Source: CAZOZK01 sp964584245 (lineage in GTDB: Bacteria > Patescibacteriota > Microgenomatia > UBA1400 > PJMF01). From it: a stretch of 13,549 nt of DNA. The notes below the pieces were generated by a model. The model saw only the letters and a list, made by a program, of their open reading frames with translations. It had not been told where the DNA came from and did not search any database. Both the position numbers and the translations under genes were made by a program. Positions 6,336 to 13,330 of this stretch are shown piece by piece (within the stretch, counting starts at the first letter, position 1; every line of letters begins with the position of its first letter). The stretch lies in NCBI GenBank assembly GCA_964584245.1, contig CAZOZK010000024.1:1-13549 (forward strand), read 5' to 3'.

Positions 6336-6353
6336 AGCACACGTGAGCGTGCT
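6336..6353 (+). repeat. Small stem-loop ahead of the 361-aa membrane protein gene
   Basis: AGCAC (6336-6340) and GTGCT (6349-6353) are perfect inverted arms. An inner C-G pair beyond an A-C mismatch could close a GTGA tetraloop of GNRA type. It sits 9 nt before the ATG at 6363 and has no T-run, so it is not a normal terminator. It could affect translation of the gene, for which I see no Shine-Dalgarno sequence, or be chance. Confidence 0.35.
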
Positions 6354-6362
6354 TAGCGATTT

Positions 6363-7448
6363 ATGGCAAAACAAACCGGTCCCACATTGACTGATGTTAC
6401 CCAACTTGGCAGACAAGGTGTTAAGGTTGTGATACTGTTTTTTGTGGTGTTAATTGTTGGCCGCTTTGCACTGCAAAGTTTTGTTGCGTTTTGGAAAGCG
6501 ATGAATCCGCCACCACCACCTCCTCCAACGGTCGGATTTGGCTTACTGCCACAAGTTCGATTTCCTGAAAAACCAGAAGCTGAAGTGCCAACTAAGTACA
6601 CGCTCGAGTTGCCACGTGGCGCGTTTCCAGAGTTTCCTGATCGAGCCAAAGTCTTTTTTATTCCTCAAACGACTCTTACGTTATTTTCTGATCAAAATGC
6701 TCGAGCTGTTGCGGCAAAATATGGGTTTGTATTTGAACCAACTATCTTGAGTACTCGTTTGTACCGATGGCAGAAATCTGCCCCGCTGCAATCAACACTC
6801 CAGATGGATATTCAGTCCTTTCAACTACGATTTACAACAGATTATTTGAATCGGCCGGACTTATTACTTGGTAGTCGTGTGCCAGAGTTGGCTCAAGCCG
6901 AGCAGTTGGTCAAAACATTTATGCGCACCGGTGGTATTGGAGATCCAACTATTTTAAATGCGACATCTCAATCAGAGTATCTAAAACTTGAAGGAACCAA
7001 ACTAGTTCAAGCTGTTTCTTACTCTGATGCTGACTTTGTGCGTGTGCGGCTCAACAGAGCTCCAATCGATGACGCATTTGAAATGTACACGCCAGACACC
7101 ACGGGCATTGTTGAAGCAGTTGTAGCAGGTGGAGCAAACTCAAGTGCAGTTGTTGATTTTACTAGTAACTTTAGACCGCTTGATTCAGAACAGTTACACA
7201 CCTATCCACTGAGAACTGCATCACAAGCCTGGAATATTTTGCAGGCTGGTGAGGGATATGTGGCGAGCCACACGGGCAAAGATGCTGCCGTTGTGCGTAG
7301 AGTCACACTGGGCTACTACGACGATTTTGAAGAGCAACCATACTTACAACCAGTTTACGTTTTCCTAGGCGATGATGATTTTGTCGGGTATGTTCCAGCG
7401 ATTGATCCTCGCTATATTCAAAGCACCCAAACAGGATCATCAAACTAA
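6363..7448 (+). CDS. Membrane-anchored protein of unknown function with poly-proline linker
   Basis: The 361-aa product has a cytoplasmic N-terminus of about 20 residues, one transmembrane helix (about 21-43), a run of seven prolines (49-55) and a large presumably extracytoplasmic domain. No catalytic motif is recognisable. The C-terminal part (about 290-350) has the pattern 'A W x I L Q A G E G Y V ... V T L G Y Y D D ... Q P V Y V F L G', which recalls the PepSY-like repeats ending YycH/YycI-type regulators and other envelope proteins; this likeness is by eye only. It lies between a peptidoglycan carboxypeptidase gene and gltX, which together with its topology suggests an envelope role. The ATG at 6363 was chosen because it places the transmembrane helix normally; no clear Shine-Dalgarno sequence or -10 precedes it. 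Confidence 0.8.
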   Translation: MAKQTGPTLTDVTQLGRQGVKVVILFFVVLIVGRFALQSFVAFWKAMNPPPPPPPTVGFGLLPQVRFPEKPEAEVPTKYTLELPRGAFPEFPDRAKVFFIPQTTLTLFSDQNARAVAAKYGFVFEPTILSTRLYRWQKSAPLQSTLQMDIQSFQLRFTTDYLNRPDLLLGSRVPELAQAEQLVKTFMRTGGIGDPTILNATSQSEYLKLEGTKLVQAVSYSDADFVRVRLNRAPIDDAFEMYTPDTTGIVEAVVAGGANSSAVVDFTSNFRPLDSEQLHTYPLRTASQAWNILQAGEGYVASHTGKDAAVVRRVTLGYYDDFEEQPYLQPVYVFLGDDDFVGYVPAIDPRYIQSTQTGSSN

Positions 7449-7460
7449 CCGAAAATAAGA

Positions 7461-7466
7461 TACAAT
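7461..7466 (+). promoter_or_regulatory. -10 element of leaderless gltX promoter (predicted)
   Basis: TACAAT (5 of 6) ends 7 nt before the gltX ATG at 7474, so the expected start of transcription is at or 1 nt before the ATG. No Shine-Dalgarno sequence is present in the 25-nt gap. The -35 region is poor. Confidence 0.5.
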
Positions 7467-7473
7467 ACATCAT

Positions 7474-8931
7474 ATGGCAATCGCAGATGCAGCAAAACCA
7501 TTAGTTGTCCGAACCCGCATGGCTCCTAGTCCAACTGGTGAGTATCATGTTGGTCACATTGCAACGTTGCTCAAAAATTATGCCTATGCCAAACGACATG
7601 GTGGCACATTTATTTTGCGTATTGAAGATACCGACCAAGAGAGAAAAGTTGAAGGCGCTGTAGAGCGAATTATGCATGTGATTCGTTCATTTGGACTTGA
7701 TTGGGATGAAGGTCCAGACAAAGGTGGCCCATTTGCGCCATACGTGCAGTCAGAGCGACTTGAATCATATCGATTGGCAGCTCAAGAGCTTGTTGCTTCT
7801 GGTAAAGCATATTATTGTTTTGCAAATAAGGCTGAGATAGATGAGATGCGAGAAAAAGCGATTGCAGAGAAACGCCCACCACGCTACGACGGCCGATATC
7901 GCGAGTATCCACTTGATCAAGCCCAGGCTCGTATTGCGGCTGGTGAACCCTATGTTATTCGCTTAAAAGTACCAGAGGACGAAAAGGTTATTTTTACTGA
8001 TTTACTACGCGGCGAAATTGTTGTTGATAGTAGTGAGATTGATGATACCGTTTTACTCAAGTCTGATGGCTATCCAACCTATCATTTAGCAGTGGTGGTC
8101 GATGACCATGCTATGCAAATCACCCACGTGATGCGTGGTGAAGAGTGGATTACCTCAACGCCAAAACATATGTTGTTGTACAAAGCGTTTGGCTGGGAGC
8201 CACCTGTGTACGCACATATTCCGGTTTTTCTTAATCCAGATGGTAAAGGGAAAATGAGTAAACGAAAAGGATCTGTAGCAGCACAGCAATTTTTGGAAAA
8301 AGGCTATTTGCCAGAAGCTATGCTCAACTTTTTTATGATTTTGGGCTGGGCGCCAGCAGAAAATCAAGAAATTATTACACTCGATCAATATATTGAACAG
8401 TTTGATCCAAAAGATATTAGCAGCAAGTCGGTGGTATTTGACCTGGATAAACTTGATTGGATTAATGGAGTGTACGTTCGCCAGTTGCCGGTTTCAGAGT
8501 TAACAGAACGATTGCAACCATTTTTGCCAGCTGATTTTCCAAAAGAACACTTAGACATAATTTTGCCATTAGTTCGAGAGAGAATTGTAAAATTGTCTGA
8601 TATCGAAGAACTCACCCAGTTTTTTTATCGCGAAATAGCACCAGAAAAAGAACTATTGCTCAAAAAAGGTGACGCCGGGATTGTGACAGAACAACTCAAC
8701 GAAACCCACGCTGCGTTGAGCGCTTTAAACACATGGACAACCGAGTCAATTGAGCAAGTAATTCGTGAGCTGCAAGAAAAACATGATTGGAAACGCGGAC
8801 AGTATTTTATGATGCTTCGCATTGCAGTCACAGCTCAAACAGCAACCCCACCATTGTTTGAAACTATGGAAGTGCTTGGTAAATTGCCAGTCCTGGCAAG
8901 ATTAAAAGTGGCGACTGATTTGATTGCCTAA
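7474..8931 (+). CDS. gltX: Glutamyl-tRNA synthetase
   Basis: This class I synthetase of 485 aa, normal for the bacterial family, charges tRNA(Glu) with glutamate in the cytoplasm. The Rossmann catalytic domain begins with RTRMAPSPTGEYHVGH, whose HVGH (25-28) is the HIGH signature, followed by FILRIEDTDQER. The KMSKR signature is intact at 260-264. Residues from about 330 onward form the helical anticodon-binding domain; LDWINGVYVRQL and the later KHDWKRGQYFMMLRIAVT segment are typical. No GlnRS gene is seen in this window. If none exists in the genome, this enzyme would also make Glu-tRNA(Gln) for GatCAB, which fits the possibly non-discriminating AspRS upstream. The start is supported by the family N-terminus and a predicted leaderless promoter. 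Confidence 0.97.
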   Translation: MAIADAAKPLVVRTRMAPSPTGEYHVGHIATLLKNYAYAKRHGGTFILRIEDTDQERKVEGAVERIMHVIRSFGLDWDEGPDKGGPFAPYVQSERLESYRLAAQELVASGKAYYCFANKAEIDEMREKAIAEKRPPRYDGRYREYPLDQAQARIAAGEPYVIRLKVPEDEKVIFTDLLRGEIVVDSSEIDDTVLLKSDGYPTYHLAVVVDDHAMQITHVMRGEEWITSTPKHMLLYKAFGWEPPVYAHIPVFLNPDGKGKMSKRKGSVAAQQFLEKGYLPEAMLNFFMILGWAPAENQEIITLDQYIEQFDPKDISSKSVVFDLDKLDWINGVYVRQLPVSELTERLQPFLPADFPKEHLDIILPLVRERIVKLSDIEELTQFFYREIAPEKELLLKKGDAGIVTEQLNETHAALSALNTWTTESIEQVIRELQEKHDWKRGQYFMMLRIAVTAQTATPPLFETMEVLGKLPVLARLKVATDLIA

Positions 8932-8989
8932 TGTGTGATACTCTTAGTGTGCACCTATTTTTAGTAGGCAGTGTGTTAGTGCAGCTAAG

Positions 8990-10006
8990 ATGTCAGACTC
9001 AACCAAAAATTCGCCAGCAACCCAAAAAAAATCAAAGCAAGTTGCTGGATTGCATGCTCATTTTTCTCAAGTAAAGGATCGATTCCATCAAACTCACAAA
9101 GTTGCCAGCAAATGGTTGGCGAATAGATCGTTGGAGGTGGATCAGCTTCGGGCTAACTCAACCCAGTTATTGGCAGCTGCATCGTTGGCTAGTGGAGTTG
9201 CCCTCAATCAACCAGTGGATGTGCTGCTGCAAAGGCAGTTACACGCTATTGAATCATCAAACAAAACACACGTGGCTGATTCAGATAGTTTGCTTCAGTT
9301 TACAAAAGAGGAACATGATTCAATTTTAGCCAAAATGACTGAGTACGTGGTGCGGCCGCCTGGCCACTTAGATAGCCAAGAGGAGTTGTATCTTGAACAG
9401 CAGTTGAGTGACATGCTGGGTTTTTCTGTAGTTGCTGAGTTGGATGGCAACAGATTAAATCACTCAATCGGTATTATGGGTGGCGAGCAACATTTATTGC
9501 GCTATCCAGGCGATTCGCTCGCCGATCATGATGCGTACCGTGAGTCGGGTATAGCTCCAGGTCGTGGCGCATTTGGCTGGTTTACCGAAAATGGGGTCTT
9601 AACCCAACGCTCAATTGAGCGGGAAAAATATTATTTTGCGGTTCAGACACTGTATTTACCAAATTGGAACACTGACCATCCAAAACTAAAACCTTGGTAT
9701 GCATTTCGCAAAATGATTGCAGTTAATCCTGCCGAGCAGGTTGCGGTAGTGGGAGTTGTTGGTGATGCTGGCCCTGCCATGTGGGTTAATAAGCAGTTTG
9801 GGGGATCCCCAGAAGTGATTCGTGAAGCAAAGATTTGGAGTCCCAAAAGTAAGGGTCGTGTTTTGCTCTTTTTTGTTGACGACCCAGATGATACTATTCC
9901 TTTAGGCGTCATCGATTTAAGTGCCGATGCCATTTTTGATGAGAGTTTGCAGCTAGCTGGTACTGAAAATGACATAGCGGGTACTTTTGGAGATACAGGA
10001 AAATAA
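8990..10006 (+). CDS. Unrecognised 338-aa protein with a possible RlpA-like C-terminal segment
   Basis: I do not recognise a named family. There is no signal peptide or transmembrane helix at the chosen start: the first 20 residues are polar and rich in Ser, Lys and Gln. A helical, charged N-terminal region runs to about 130. The middle (about 150-200) is Gly-rich, with GIMGGEQHLLRYPGDS and an APGRGAFGWF segment. The C-terminal part includes AVVGVVGDAGPAMW and FGGSPEV (about 247-270), then a VLLFFVDDPDD strand-turn. The D-x-G-P turn resembles that of double-psi beta-barrel proteins such as RlpA or '3D' domains, but this rests on a few residues. The gene follows gltX after 58 nt, where I see only a weak GATACT (8937-8942) as promoter, and it opens a six-gene collinear set. 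The next gene starts 1 nt after its stop, arguing for co-translation. Confidence 0.75.
   Translation: MSDSTKNSPATQKKSKQVAGLHAHFSQVKDRFHQTHKVASKWLANRSLEVDQLRANSTQLLAAASLASGVALNQPVDVLLQRQLHAIESSNKTHVADSDSLLQFTKEEHDSILAKMTEYVVRPPGHLDSQEELYLEQQLSDMLGFSVVAELDGNRLNHSIGIMGGEQHLLRYPGDSLADHDAYRESGIAPGRGAFGWFTENGVLTQRSIEREKYYFAVQTLYLPNWNTDHPKLKPWYAFRKMIAVNPAEQVAVVGVVGDAGPAMWVNKQFGGSPEVIREAKIWSPKSKGRVLLFFVDDPDDTIPLGVIDLSADAIFDESLQLAGTENDIAGTFGDTGK
9997..10000 (+). promoter_or_regulatory. Shine-Dalgarno AGGA that sets the start of the 107-aa gene
   Basis: AGGA, inside the last codons of the preceding gene, lies 7 nt before the ATG at 10008. This supports that ATG over an upstream in-frame TTG at 9987, which would overlap the preceding gene. 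Confidence 0.55.
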
Positions 10007-10007
10007 T

Positions 10008-10331
10008 ATGATGCATACAGTCTATTATGGTTCGTTGGTTCGCTGGGAAGTAGTTGATGAGATTGTGTTTTTGGCCGAGCCAATTGAACATGTGGAGGTA
10101 CGTGAGTTAATTCTCAAAACCCTTGACCACGCGGTTATGGAAGAAGTTCTGCGAGCTTTGCACGAGAACGATCATGAGGTATTTTTGATTATGTGCGAAA
10201 AAGAGTATCATAACGAGACATTGCTTGATTGGCTTGAGGAAAAAGTGCAAGGAATTCGAGATAGACTTCGTGATACCATTCAGCGTACAAAAGTAGAGAT
10301 TAGAGAAGTTCTTTCTCAAAATAGAGAATAA
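10008..10331 (+). CDS. Small acidic helical protein of unknown function
   Basis: The 107-aa product from ATG 10008 (a second ATG follows at 10011) matches no family I know. It is rich in Glu, Asp, Leu, Val and Arg. Residues 3-30 look like two or three short strands, and 75-104 form a strongly charged heptad-like helix (WLEEKVQGIRDRLRDTI and on) that could be a coiled coil. There is one Cys (C63) and no metal or catalytic motif, signal peptide or membrane segment. It is separated from the 338-aa gene by 1 nt and from ybeY by 23 nt, so it is almost certainly translated from the same mRNA. An adaptor or regulator role would be a guess. The Shine-Dalgarno AGGA and the tight spacing support it being real. 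Confidence 0.75.
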   Translation: MMHTVYYGSLVRWEVVDEIVFLAEPIEHVEVRELILKTLDHAVMEEVLRALHENDHEVFLIMCEKEYHNETLLDWLEEKVQGIRDRLRDTIQRTKVEIREVLSQNRE

Positions 10332-10354
10332 ATACGATACAAAAGGTATAACCA

Positions 10355-10744
10355 ATGCTACTTGTTAATTTATATGTTGGATCGCGATATCCGGTAAATC
10401 GAAAAAAAATTCGAGATGCGGTGATTGCAGCCCTAACCAAGCAAGGTTTGACCCATGCGCAAGTTGATATTTCTATTGTTGGTCAACGAAAAATCAAAGA
10501 ACTCAACGAATCACAACTCAAGCACGAGGGTACAACTGATGTCTTATCATTTCCTCAACACGAACGCCATGAATTAAATGATTTTCCGCTGCCAGCAGAA
10601 ATCCCACCTCATCTCGGTGATATTATTGTTAGTTTCCCTGAGGCAGTTAACAGCGCTCGTCGCTTTGGCAAAATGGTGGATGATCAAATTGTGTTTTATG
10701 TTGAACATGGATTACTGCATCTGTTAGGCTATCATCACGAATAA
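10355..10744 (+). CDS. ybeY: Endoribonuclease YbeY, C-terminally short form
   Basis: This 129-aa protein belongs to the YbeY (UPF0054) zinc-dependent endoribonuclease family needed for 16S rRNA 3'-end maturation and 70S ribosome quality control. Signatures: GTTDVLSFP at 59-67, LGDIIVSFPEA at 87-97 and the zinc-binding H-x3-H-x5-H as HGLLHLLGYHH, giving ligands H118, H122 and H128. The conserved Asp before the last His (usually GYDH) is His here. The chain ends one residue after H128, whereas typical YbeY proteins of about 150-155 aa carry a further C-terminal helix. The reading frame has a TAA at that point with no sign of a frameshift continuation. AAAAGG at 10341-10346, 8 nt before the ATG, is a good Shine-Dalgarno sequence. 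dnaX follows after 13 nt. Confidence 0.92.
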   Translation: MLLVNLYVGSRYPVNRKKIRDAVIAALTKQGLTHAQVDISIVGQRKIKELNESQLKHEGTTDVLSFPQHERHELNDFPLPAEIPPHLGDIIVSFPEAVNSARRFGKMVDDQIVFYVEHGLLHLLGYHHE

Positions 10745-10757
10745 ATAAGGTATTTTT

Positions 10758-12371
10758 ATGTCTTGGTATACACAATTTAGACCCCGCCAAATCAAAGAGC
10801 TTCATCTGGAGTCTGTGCGCACGCAGCTGCTTGGATACATGAAGTCGGGAAATTTTCCCAAAGTTTTTTTATTTGCTGGTCCAAAAGGTACTGGCAAAAC
10901 AAGTGCATCGCGTATTCTGGGCGCGGTTTTTAATGATCCTGCAAATTCAGAGGCTGTTGAACATGATTTTTTCGGAAAAACTGAGAAATCTATCCCTTAC
11001 GTTGAGCCAGACCGAGATTCAAAACAAAATGAGTCAATTTACACAGGCCAATCCTATATTGTTCATGAGCTCGATGCTGCCAGTAATCGTGGTATCGACG
11101 ATATCCGCGCGCTTAAGGAGCGGGTGACGCTTCCTCCACAAGACGGAAAAGTCAGCGTCTATATTTTGGACGAGGCCCACATGCTCACGACAGAAGCATT
11201 TAATGCCTTACTCAAAGTACTTGAAGAACCACCAGCACACGTGGTGTTTATCTTGGCCACTACTGAGCTTCATAAAATTCCAGCAACTATTTTATCTCGA
11301 ACTACGATTGTGCCATTTCAAAAGGCAAGTATAGCTGAGCTTGTATCGTCACTTGCGGGTATTTTGGATCAAGTAAAACTCAAAGCGATAGACACCTCAC
11401 TCGAAGAGATTGCTGCTCGCGCTGGGGGTAGTTTCCGTGATGCCGTCAAGTATCTCGAACAAGTCGCAACCCAAACGCTGGCAGCTGGTAAAAAAGAACT
11501 GGCTCAGAGCGATGTTGCACAGTACTTGCAAGGATATGCGCAAGATGAACAACTCGTTAGCTTGATTCAAGCGGTGATCAATAAGGATTCGAAGGCTGTT
11601 GTCGAACAGATTGGCCAGTTCCGCTCACAAGGAGTTGATGCAGCTATTTTGTACACGCAACTACTTTCTTTGTTACATCTGTCGTTACTGCGTGCACTTG
11701 GTGTCAAAGAAGGCACGTCTGTATTTAGCAAACAAATTTCTTTGTTTTTTTTGAATGAACTCCAAAGTATTTCCCATCAACAAGAAGTGATCCCACTATT
11801 ACAACTCGAGCTTGCGCTGCTGTCAATTATTGATAGAGCCATGGCCAAAGGTGGAGAGTCTAGTGGAAATGAGAGTTCTGGTTCCGGTGGGCAAGCGCAA
11901 AATGGATCAAGTAATGGTTCTAGAGGAAAGTCAGTACGAGAATCTACCGCAAAAGCGGCAGTTCAACCACAAACTCAAGCCTCTGCATTCATCCAAGCTC
12001 CTGTAATTGCCAAAAGTGATTCTATCCAGAACTTAGATCATGCTGATTCAAGTGAAGTTTTGAGTCAGTGGAACCAATTCGTCCAACTTGTTGAAAATGA
12101 AAATGCAACAATTGCGGCGCTGCTTCGTACTGCCAAACCTATGCCAGAAAGAAGTAATGGAATTGCTCGAGTGCAGGTCTATTATCCTTTCCATCGAGAT
12201 CAACTCATGCAGCCTAAATTTTTACAGTTGTTTCAAGAGTGTGCTCGTTCCATGACAGGACATGATCATCGATTTGAGTTTGAACTTGGCCAGTTAATTT
12301 CTGAATCAGATGTGGCTGGACAACCTCCAATCAATGATACAGTTACGCTCGCTGGAGAACTATTAATGTAG
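10758..12371 (+). CDS. dnaX: DNA polymerase III subunit gamma/tau without the zinc-module cysteines
   Basis: The 537-aa product is the clamp-loader ATPase that loads the sliding clamp at the replication fork. The AAA+ core is clear: FRPRQIKEL at 7-15, Walker A GPKGTGKT at 41-48, HELDAASNRGIDDIR at 103-117, Walker B ILDEAH at 136-141, LLKVLEEPP at 151-159 and the sensor/Arg-finger region ATILSRT at 176-182, where the usual SRC is SRT. Between Walker A and DAASNRG, where relatives carry a four-cysteine zinc module, residues 60-102 contain no Cys at all; the only Cys of the protein lies near the C-terminus. A collar-type helical domain reaches about 360, then a Gly/Ser/Asn-rich linker (365-392), then a C-terminal domain (about 430-520). 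AAGG at 10747-10750 is the Shine-Dalgarno sequence. Followed by ybaB, the classical dnaX-ybaB order. Confidence 0.95.
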   Translation: MSWYTQFRPRQIKELHLESVRTQLLGYMKSGNFPKVFLFAGPKGTGKTSASRILGAVFNDPANSEAVEHDFFGKTEKSIPYVEPDRDSKQNESIYTGQSYIVHELDAASNRGIDDIRALKERVTLPPQDGKVSVYILDEAHMLTTEAFNALLKVLEEPPAHVVFILATTELHKIPATILSRTTIVPFQKASIAELVSSLAGILDQVKLKAIDTSLEEIAARAGGSFRDAVKYLEQVATQTLAAGKKELAQSDVAQYLQGYAQDEQLVSLIQAVINKDSKAVVEQIGQFRSQGVDAAILYTQLLSLLHLSLLRALGVKEGTSVFSKQISLFFLNELQSISHQQEVIPLLQLELALLSIIDRAMAKGGESSGNESSGSGGQAQNGSSNGSRGKSVRESTAKAAVQPQTQASAFIQAPVIAKSDSIQNLDHADSSEVLSQWNQFVQLVENENATIAALLRTAKPMPERSNGIARVQVYYPFHRDQLMQPKFLQLFQECARSMTGHDHRFEFELGQLISESDVAGQPPINDTVTLAGELLM

Positions 12372-12377
12372 TACAAT
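12372..12377 (+). promoter_or_regulatory. Possible internal -10 element before ybaB
   Basis: TACAAT directly after the dnaX stop could start a transcript near 12384, giving a leader of about 39 nt that contains the ybaB Shine-Dalgarno sequence. A short inverted repeat CACG-N6-CGTG follows at 12378-12391. There is no good -35, so this is only a possibility. Confidence 0.3.
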
Positions 12378-12411
12378 CACGCTAATACGTGAACAAAAAG
12401 GTAACATAAAA

Positions 12412-12417
12412 GGAAGG
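12412..12417 (+). promoter_or_regulatory. Strong Shine-Dalgarno of ybaB
   Basis: GGAAGG, within a longer purine run beginning near 12408, ends 5 nt before the ybaB ATG at 12423. It is one of the best ribosome-binding sites in the window and contrasts with the apparently leaderless genes at 1332, 1347, 3874, 5350 and 7474. Confidence 0.7.
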
Positions 12418-12422
12418 TACAT

Positions 12423-12713
12423 ATGGCAAACCCATTTAAAGCACTCGGAGACATGAATCAATTGCGAAAGCAAGCAAAGCAGATGCAACAGGATTTGGCT
12501 GCAGAAGAAATTCGTATTGAACGAGGTGACATTATGGTTATTATTACTGGAGATCAAAAAATTAAACATTTTTCAGTTCAAGGTATAACCAGTGATGATG
12601 CAGTTGATGCATTGAACGAAGCTATCAAAAAATCACAAGAATTAGCCGCTAAAAAACTCCAAAGCATGATGGGCAGTGGCGGACTTGCTGGTATGATGGG
12701 TGGCAACGACTAA
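12423..12713 (+). CDS. ybaB: YbaB/EbfC-family nucleoid-associated protein
   Basis: This 96-aa protein has the size and composition of YbaB/EbfC, a dimeric DNA-binding nucleoid protein often encoded just after dnaX. Features in order: an N-terminal amphipathic helix with MNQLRKQAKQMQQDLAAEE (about 11-29), a three-strand sheet (ERGDIMVIITGDQKIKHFSV), a second helix (DDAVDALNEAIKKSQELAAKKL), and a Met/Gly-rich tail (MMGSGGLAGMMGG) as in many homologues. The dnaX-ybaB neighbourhood supports the call; recR, the usual third member, is replaced here by rdgB. The gap to dnaX is 51 nt and holds a strong Shine-Dalgarno sequence. Confidence 0.93.
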   Translation: MANPFKALGDMNQLRKQAKQMQQDLAAEEIRIERGDIMVIITGDQKIKHFSVQGITSDDAVDALNEAIKKSQELAAKKLQSMMGSGGLAGMMGGND

Positions 12714-12728
12714 TCGCTTAGGATACCA

Positions 12729-13322
12729 ATGAATATTCTTATTGCCTCTCAAAATGGTGGCAAACAACTTGAAGTACGTTCTTTTTTGGAGGATGTAGCG
12801 AAAATTGTAGTGCCTCAGGACTTTCCGGAACTAAGGGATTTTGATGTCGATGAAACTGGCAGTTCCTATGAAGAAAATGCATTGCTCAAGGCTCGTGGTT
12901 TTGCCGTAAAATCTGGTTTGCCAAGTTTGTCAGATGATACGGGGATTGAAATCATGGCTCTAGATGGCCAACCTGGAATTCATTCAAAACGCTTTTTTTC
13001 TGGCAGTGATGTAGATAGAAATAATAAGATTTTGGATTCCTTAAAAGACGCTCCAGATAGATCGGCAAAATTTATGTGCGCCATGGCGTTGGTTGATCCT
13101 GTGAGCGGCTCTGAGCAGGTTTTTAAGGCAGTGGTAGATGGCAAAATTGCATTGCAGATGGAACACGGAGAAGGATTTGCCTACGACATGATTTTTATCC
13201 CAGATGGATATGACAAAACCTACTCGCAACTTGGCCTTGAGATCAAAAATAAAATCGGTCATAGAGGCAGAGCTTTGGCATTAGTTAAAAAATATTTGCA
13301 AGAAGTAGCAGAAATACAGTAG
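12729..13322 (+). CDS. rdgB: XTP/dITP diphosphatase (RdgB/HAM1 family)
   Basis: The 197-aa product matches the RdgB/HAM1 family in length and motifs. These enzymes hydrolyse dITP, XTP and related deaminated purine triphosphates to monophosphates, keeping them out of DNA and RNA. Visible signatures: the N-terminal nucleotide-binding IASQNGGK (5-12, the family T/S-x-N-x-x-K loop), ETGSSYEENALLKA (42-55), SDDTGIEIMALDGQPGIHS (68-86) with the catalytic-region aspartates, GEGFAYD (147-153) and IGHRGRALA (176-184), where the family usually has SHR. AGGA 5 nt before the ATG is a plausible Shine-Dalgarno sequence. It follows ybaB after 15 nt and precedes the aminopeptidase gene by 8 nt, so it belongs to the same operon. 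Confidence 0.95.
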   Translation: MNILIASQNGGKQLEVRSFLEDVAKIVVPQDFPELRDFDVDETGSSYEENALLKARGFAVKSGLPSLSDDTGIEIMALDGQPGIHSKRFFSGSDVDRNNKILDSLKDAPDRSAKFMCAMALVDPVSGSEQVFKAVVDGKIALQMEHGEGFAYDMIFIPDGYDKTYSQLGLEIKNKIGHRGRALALVKKYLQEVAEIQ

Positions 13323-13330
13323 AAAGTTTT

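Noticed and set aside
8932..8989. GATACT at 8937-8942 and CCTA/TAGG as promoter or terminator after gltX
   Set aside because: The -10 matches only 4 of 6 with no -35 at proper spacing, and the 4-bp stem has no T-run after it. An operon promoter probably lies here, but I cannot place it.
11490..11496. AAAAAAG run in dnaX as a possible gamma/tau frameshift site
   Set aside because: The run is read as AAA AAA G, not in the A AAA AAG phase used for -1 slippage in E. coli dnaX, and lies near residue 245, before the collar domain ends. A shift there would give a non-functional fragment.
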